A stretch of 64,000 nt of DNA from an uncultured Sphingomonadaceae bacterium. Lineage in GTDB: Bacteria; Pseudomonadota; Alphaproteobacteria; Sphingomonadales; Sphingomonadaceae. Positions 59,410-64,000 of the stretch are shown in pieces. Made by a program: the position numbers and the translations under genes. Each line of letters starts with the position of its first letter. The first letter of the stretch is position 1. The notes under the pieces were generated by a model, which had not been told where the DNA came from, ran no database searches, and saw only the letters and a program-made list of their open reading frames with translations. The stretch covers positions 1-64,000 of the forward strand of contig CANMQE010000001.1 of the NCBI GenBank assembly GCA_947499975.1. Reading direction: 5' to 3'.

Positions 59410-60998
59410 TGGGGCGCGATAGCAGCGGTGGGCACTTCGATGAAGACCGTGGCACCGGGCCCAACCGGCAGATCGAAGATTACCCATGCAGCAGTAAGCG
59501 CCATGCCTGTTCCCATGATGCCGACGGCATAGGGCATCATCGTCGCGGCCAGGCTGCCGAGGCCGAAATCCTTGACCCAACGCTGGCAGAACACCAGCAC
59601 CAGCGGGAAATAGGGCATCAGCGGGGTGATGATATTGGTGCCGCTGTCGCCCACGCGATAGGCGGCCGTGGTCATCTCCGGCGAAAGGCCGAGCAGCATC
59701 AGCATGGGCACCATCACGGGGCCGAGCACCGCCCACTTGGCGCTGGCCGAACCGATCAGCAGGTTCAGCGTCGCGCCGAAAATCAGCACCCCCAGCAGCA
59801 TCGCCCAGGTTGGCAGGCCGCTGGCGCGAAGGGCCTCCGCCCCGTCCACCGCCAGCACCAGTCCCATGTTGCTCCAGGCGAACATGGCCACGAAATGCGC
59901 GGCGGCAAAGGCCAGCACCATGTAATAGGCCATGTCCTTCATCGCCTCCGCCATCATCTCCACCAGATCGCGGTGACTGGCGATGGTGCCTGCCGCGCGG
60001 CCATAGGCCCAGCCGGGCAACAGGAACACCAGCAGGAAGAACGGCAACAGGCTGCGGTAGAAGGGTGTCAGGCGGCCTTCGGGCGGTGCGTCGGGGTCTA
60101 TCAGCGGCGCGTCCGGTATCAGCACCAGCGCGGCCCACAGCGCCACCAGCGCCAGCACCACCAGCCCGGCGTTGCGAAGGCCGCGGCGCTCGTCCGGCGT
60201 GGTGGCGGTCTCCTCATCGGCATCGTCCACCGCCCGTGCCGCGGTTCCATCCAGCTTGTATCCCGAGAGGCGCGGTTCGATAATGCGATCGGTGACGTAC
60301 CAGATGACGGGCAGGTAGAAGATCGTCATCGCGGCGATGAAGAACCAGTTGCCCGCGATATTGGCCGTCCATCCTTCGAAAACGGTGTTCACGCTGGCTT
60401 CGGTAATTCCCAGCAGCAGGGCATCCAGTTGCCCCGGCAGCAGGTTTGCGGAAAAGCCGCCCGATACGGCGGCAAAGCTGGCGGCGATGCCCACCAGTGG
60501 ATGGCGGCCCGCCGCATGATAGACGATGCCTGCCAGCGGGATCATCACCACGAAAGCGGCATCCGCAGCGTGATTGCCCATCATGGAAACCAGAGCCACG
60601 GCAGGCGTCAGCCAGAAGGCCGAGACCTTTGCCATCGCCGCTCGCATGGCGGTGGCAAACAGGCCGGATCGCTCTGCCACGCCGGCGCCCAGCATCACGG
60701 TGAGCACATATCCCAGTGGCGGAAAGTGCGTGAACGTCTCCGGCATCAGCGTGAGCAGGCGGCGGATGTTCGCGCCCGAGAGCAGGCTTTCCACCGCGAT
60801 GATGCGGTAGGTGCCCGTCTCGGGATCGATTTCCACCGGATGCGCGGCAGACCAGCCAGCCCATGCCGCGATCACGGAAATGCCCACCAGCGCCACGATG
60901 AACCAGAGGAACAGGAAAACCGGGTCAGGCAGGCGGTTGCCCGTCCGCTCTATCCAGCCGAGGACGCCTGTTTGCGATTGCACCGCTGCCACGCCCAT
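59406..60998 (-). CDS. AbgT-family transporter
   Basis: 530 aa with about twelve helices plus two hairpin loops. GNRLPDPVFLFLWFIVALVG at the start, MMGNHAADAAFVVMIPLAG and GDSGTNIITPLMPYFPLVL (the second repeat) are AbgT hallmarks. Known members carry p-aminobenzoyl-glutamate or export sulfonamides. Followed by the flavodoxin gene. Confidence 0.92.
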   Translation of the reverse strand: MGVAAVQSQTGVLGWIERTGNRLPDPVFLFLWFIVALVGISVIAAWAGWSAAHPVEIDPETGTYRIIAVESLLSGANIRRLLTLMPETFTHFPPLGYVLTVMLGAGVAERSGLFATAMRAAMAKVSAFWLTPAVALVSMMGNHAADAAFVVMIPLAGIVYHAAGRHPLVGIAASFAAVSGGFSANLLPGQLDALLLGITEASVNTVFEGWTANIAGNWFFIAAMTIFYLPVIWYVTDRIIEPRLSGYKLDGTAARAVDDADEETATTPDERRGLRNAGLVVLALVALWAALVLIPDAPLIDPDAPPEGRLTPFYRSLLPFFLLVFLLPGWAYGRAAGTIASHRDLVEMMAEAMKDMAYYMVLAFAAAHFVAMFAWSNMGLVLAVDGAEALRASGLPTWAMLLGVLIFGATLNLLIGSASAKWAVLGPVMVPMLMLLGLSPEMTTAAYRVGDSGTNIITPLMPYFPLVLVFCQRWVKDFGLGSLAATMMPYAVGIMGTGMALTAAWVIFDLPVGPGATVFIEVPTAAIAPQ

Positions 60999-61093
60999 TG
61001 CCGCCCGTTCCCACTGCCGTTTCCCTGGCCGCGCAGCATGACGGGAAGGCGGGCACTTTACCAGAGGCTCCTTTCACCCCATCTGTAACCTCA

Positions 61094-61777
61094 ATGACCG
61101 ATACCATTCTGCTGGCAGCGATCCTGATCCCGTGCCTGATTGTCGCCATCGTCTTCCACGAAGTCGCGCACGGCTGGGTCGCGCTGATGCTGGGTGATCC
61201 CACGGCAAAGGAACAGCGCCGCCTGTCGCTCAACCCCATTCGCCACGTGGACCCTGTCGGCACGCTGCTGGTGCCGGGCGCGCTGGCCCTGTTCGGCGGG
61301 CCGATCTTCGGCTGGGCGAAGCCGGTGCCGGTGCGGCATGACAGGCTGGACAATCCGCGCTTCGGCATGATGGCCGTGGCGGCTGCGGGGCCGGGCACCA
61401 ATATCCTCTTGGCGCTGATCGGTGCGGTGGTGCTGGGACTTGCCATACGCATCGGCATCGTCCCGGCGGAGGCTCCGCCCGAATGGCTGATGATGGCCTT
61501 CACCTATTTCATGCTCATCAACATCTTCCTGGCGCTGTTCAACCTTCTGCCGATCCCGCCGTTCGACGGTTCGCACATCCTTGGCGGATTGCTGCCACGC
61601 CGCTGGGCGCATCACTGGCAGCGCCTGCAAGGCATGGGCATGGCCTTCTTCGTCGTGCTGATCGCGATTACCTGGGCGTTCCCCAACAGCGGGCTGATAG
61701 AGAACACCATCGGCCCGCCGGTGGACTGGGCGATGGATCAGTATCTTGCCATCGCGGGGGCAATCGCAGGTGAGTGA
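61094..61777 (+). CDS. Site-2 protease family (M50) membrane metallopeptidase
   Basis: 227 aa from ATG 61094. Zinc motif HEVAHG (about 19-24) in the first helix, NPIRHVDPVGTLL, AAAGPGTNILLALIG and the second ligand motif NLLPIPPFDGSHIL (Asp). Minimal S2P-type core without PDZ domain, of the YdiL/SREBP-like group. Its end overlaps truB by eight bases. Confidence 0.93.
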   Translation: MTDTILLAAILIPCLIVAIVFHEVAHGWVALMLGDPTAKEQRRLSLNPIRHVDPVGTLLVPGALALFGGPIFGWAKPVPVRHDRLDNPRFGMMAVAAAGPGTNILLALIGAVVLGLAIRIGIVPAEAPPEWLMMAFTYFMLINIFLALFNLLPIPPFDGSHILGGLLPRRWAHHWQRLQGMGMAFFVVLIAITWAFPNSGLIENTIGPPVDWAMDQYLAIAGAIAGE

Positions 61778-62762
61778 AACGGATTTCAAGGCCGCCGCGC
61801 CGCACGGCTGGATCATTCTCGACAAGCCCGTTGGCCTCGGCTCCACCCAGGCCGTGGGCGCCGTGAAGCGGAACCTGCGCGAAGGCGGTTATCCCAAGGT
61901 GAAAGTCGGCCACGGCGGCACTCTGGACCCGCTGGCCGAAGGTGTGCTGCCTATCGCGCTTGGCGAAGCGACGAAGCTTTCCGGCCGGATGCTGGACAGC
62001 GACAAGACCTACGAGTTCACCATCCAGTTCGGCGAGGAAACCGATACGCTGGATAGCGAGGGCGAAGTGACTGGCACCACGGATCGCCGTCCGCCGCGTG
62101 CGGCCATCGCCGCAATCTGCGAGCATTTTACGGGCGAGATCGAGCAGGTGCCGCCAAAGTACTCCGCGCTGAAGATCGATGGCAAGCGCGCCTACGATCT
62201 TGCCCGCGCAGGCGAGGATGTGGAGATGAAGACGCGGGCCGTCACCATCCATGCGCTGCACCCCATCGGGGGCGGAACGGACGACCGGGTGCAGTCGGCC
62301 TTCGCCACCGTGGCTGGCAGGCCCGATCCCTACGATCCGCAGGCCCCGCTGGAAATGGCCGACAGCGCCACATTGGTGGCGACAGTATCCAAGGGCACCT
62401 ATATACGCAGCCTCGCGCGCGATATCGCCCATGCCCTTGGCACGCTGGGTCATGTCACCTATTTAAGGCGCACGAAAGCCGGTCCTTTCAGCGAAACCCA
62501 AGCGATTTCGCTGGACAAACTGAACGAAATCGGTAAGGGCGCGCCTCTTCAAGACCACCTCCTGCCACTGGAGGCGGGGCTGGACGGTATCCCGGCCCTC
62601 GCTCTCGATCCGGATAGTGCGCAGGCGGCCCGACAGGGCCGGGTCGTTTCCGGATTGCCCCATCCCGACGGGCTCTACTTTGCCAAGCTGGAGGAAACTC
62701 CCGTGGCCCTGGTGGAACTCGAAGGGGGCGCGATGAAAGTCGTGCGGGGTTTCAACGTTTAA
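61770..62762 (+). CDS. truB: tRNA pseudouridine-55 synthase TruB
   Basis: 330 aa from GTG 61770 (GGGGG upstream); the alternative TTG at 61746 lies deeper in the protease gene. [37 protein letters not shown] with the catalytic Asp, [17 protein letters not shown] and [13 protein letters not shown] are canonical. Modifies U55 of tRNAs. rpsO begins 26 bases after its stop. Confidence 0.96.
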   Translation: MSETDFKAAAPHGWIILDKPVGLGSTQAVGAVKRNLREGGYPKVKVGHGGTLDPLAEGVLPIALGEATKLSGRMLDSDKTYEFTIQFGEETDTLDSEGEVTGTTDRRPPRAAIAAICEHFTGEIEQVPPKYSALKIDGKRAYDLARAGEDVEMKTRAVTIHALHPIGGGTDDRVQSAFATVAGRPDPYDPQAPLEMADSATLVATVSKGTYIRSLARDIAHALGTLGHVTYLRRTKAGPFSETQAISLDKLNEIGKGAPLQDHLLPLEAGLDGIPALALDPDSAQAARQGRVVSGLPHPDGLYFAKLEETPVALVELEGGAMKVVRGFNV

Positions 62763-62788
62763 GGATACTGCGAAAGGTTACAAAACGC

Positions 62789-63058
62789 ATGACGATTACC
62801 GCCGAACGCAAGCAGGAAGTTATCGAAGAGAACGCCCAGAACAAGGGCGACACCGGCTCCCCGGAAGTACAGGTAGCCATCCTGACCGAGCGTATCCGCA
62901 ACCTGACGGACCACTTCAAGAACAACCACAAGGATAACCATTCCCGCCGTGGTCTGCTCAAGATGGTCAACAAGCGTCGCAGCCTCCTGGCCTATCTCAA
63001 GAAGACTGACCTCGACCGCTACAACGCACTGATCAAGAAGCTTGGTCTGCGTAAATAA
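62789..63058 (+). CDS. rpsO: 30S ribosomal protein S15
   Basis: 89 aa: [40 protein letters not shown] and LIKKLGLR, all conserved. Binds 16S rRNA early in assembly. Followed by a hairpin and pnp, the usual rpsO-pnp order. Confidence 0.98.
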   Translation: MTITAERKQEVIEENAQNKGDTGSPEVQVAILTERIRNLTDHFKNNHKDNHSRRGLLKMVNKRRSLLAYLKKTDLDRYNALIKKLGLRK

Positions 63059-63066
63059 GAGTTTTT

Positions 63067-63098
63067 CGAAGGGGCGGCTTACAAGGGCCGCCCCTTCG
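63067..63098 (+). terminator. Hairpin between rpsO and pnp
   Basis: Twelve-pair stem CGAAGGGGCGGC/GCCGCCCCTTCG with an eight-base loop right after rpsO; only TCTATCT follows, so it may act as a partial terminator or RNase site as known for rpsO-pnp. Confidence 0.7.
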
Positions 63099-63261
63099 TC
63101 TATCTGCGTTCCGTCACATTAGGAGCGTATGTGAAATGGCATCCTTCACAATTCGGTGGAGGGCCTGAGGCCGCAAAGGCTTCGTACCGGACCGGGACGG
63201 ACCACCCGGATCAAGTAGGCCCCGCGATGCAATGTGGCACGCGGGTTCAGAAGGAAAATCA

Positions 63262-64000
63262 ATGTTCGACACGAAAACTGTATCGCTGGAGTGGGGCGGA
63301 AAAACCCTCACTCTGGAAACCGGCCGTATTGCCCGTCAGGCCGACGGCGCCGTTCTGGCCACCTATGGCGAAACCGTGGTGCTTTGCGCCGTGACCGCCG
63401 CCAAGAGCGTGAAGGAAGGGCAGGACTTCTTCCCCCTTACCGTTCACTACCAGGAAAAATTCTCTGCCGCGGGCCGTATCCCCGGTGGCTTCTTCAAGCG
63501 CGAAGGCCGCGCTACGGAGAAGGAAACGCTTACCTCCCGCCTGATCGACCGCCCCGTGCGCCCGCTCTTCCCGGAAGGTTTCTACAACGAGATCAACGTG
63601 ATCTGCCAGGTCCTCTCCTATGATGGCGAGACCGAGCCCGATATCGTTGCGATGATCGCCGCTTCTGCCGCGCTCACCATTTCCGGCGTGCCCTTCATGG
63701 GCCCGATCGGTGCTGCGCGCGTCGGCTTCGTCGATGGCGACTATGTGCTGAACCCCAGCGTTTCCGACATCTTCGAGGAAGGTCGTCTCGATCTCGTCGT
63801 CGCCGGTACGCAGGACGCGGTGATGATGGTGGAATCCGAAGCCAAGGAGCTGACCGAAGAGGAAATGCTCGGCGCCGTGATGTTCGCGCACGAGGAAAGC
63901 CGCAAGGTCATCGGTGCGATCATCGATCTCGCTGAACAGGCTGCCAAGGAGCCGTGGGAACTCGACAAGGTGGAGGACAAGTCCGCCACTCTCGAGGAAC
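63262..64000 (+). CDS. pnp: Polyribonucleotide nucleotidyltransferase, N-terminal part
   Basis: 246 residues visible, running off the right edge. ATG 63262 with AAGGA upstream. First RNase PH domain: [60 protein letters not shown]. 3'-5' phosphorolytic exonuclease of the degradosome. The KH and S1 domains are outside the window. Confidence 0.97.
   Translation, partial: MFDTKTVSLEWGGKTLTLETGRIARQADGAVLATYGETVVLCAVTAAKSVKEGQDFFPLTVHYQEKFSAAGRIPGGFFKREGRATEKETLTSRLIDRPVRPLFPEGFYNEINVICQVLSYDGETEPDIVAMIAASAALTISGVPFMGPIGAARVGFVDGDYVLNPSVSDIFEEGRLDLVVAGTQDAVMMVESEAKELTEEEMLGAVMFAHEESRKVIGAIIDLAEQAAKEPWELDKVEDKSATLEE

Overview
The window is a dense, GC-rich chromosomal stretch of an aerobic alphaproteobacterium, most likely Sphingomonadales and probably the Erythrobacteraceae (Erythrobacter/Altererythrobacter type). 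Pointers are two very large TonB-dependent receptors, a crtW-crtZ ketocarotenoid pair, the alphaproteobacterial F1-ATPase inhibitor zeta subunit, and the rimP-nusA-ylxR-infB-rbfA-truB-rpsO-pnp information-processing block. No rRNA, CRISPR array, insertion sequence or phage gene was seen. There are two tRNA genes, Thr(TGT) and Arg(TCT).

Bases 1-15.8 kb: the tail of a UDP-glucose dehydrogenase is followed by a GntR/FCD regulator (minus) divergent from a ten-gene plus-strand catabolic island. The order is TonB receptor, CapA-like protein, TRAP permeases DctQ and DctM, small 2-hydroxyacyl-CoA dehydratase-type subunit, double-domain CoA-transferase, large dehydratase subunit, lipoprotein DctP, second CoA-transferase, and an exported two-hydrolase fusion. 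Most junctions from CapA onward are 4-base ATGA/GTGA overlaps. Together they read as outer-membrane uptake, extracytoplasmic hydrolysis, TRAP import, CoA activation and radical-type dehydration of an unidentified organic acid. No dehydratase activator gene is visible.

15.8-33.9 kb: tRNA-Thr, a TM2 protein, rarA coupled to an RNase H-like protein, a PadR regulator with a palindromic operator, a glycosyltransferase, typA, a second TonB receptor with a strong terminator, RDD and DUF805 membrane proteins, the tesA/ybbA/ybbP-type cluster, and recF.

33.9-38.6 kb: a sigma-54 promoter drives two tiny membrane peptides and a PspC-domain protein. Then come tRNA-Arg, the 3' remnant of an outer-membrane barrel gene, a Sad-type aldehyde dehydrogenase, a second sigma-54 promoter in front of a hairpin-rich RNA candidate, a SRAP protein and a secreted protein. 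38.6-42.3 kb (minus) is a compact leuC / deoxyinosine-glycosylase-like / small TM / leuD / ATPase-zeta / bolA / grxD run. 42.4-45.3 kb holds a thioesterase, crtW-crtZ, a Pmp3-type peptide, a DUF454 protein and SufE.

45.3-50 kb: an enlarged phage-shock locus. pspF diverges from a sigma-54-driven operon of a 50-aa membrane peptide, pspA, pspB, pspC and then six further small membrane/coiled-coil proteins, at least five of which carry a PspB-like signature; most are translationally coupled. A PspF enhancer candidate upstream of this operon shares a conserved block with a sequence upstream of the 34-kb sigma-54 promoter, so the two operons look co-regulated. This expanded Psp regulon and the dehydratase island are the two most unusual systems here.

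50-64 kb: rimP-nusA-ylxR-infB, two inserted small genes, rbfA, tdk, a broken AT-richer lipoprotein gene, a flavodoxin/AbgT transporter pair, an M50 protease, truB, rpsO and the start of pnp.
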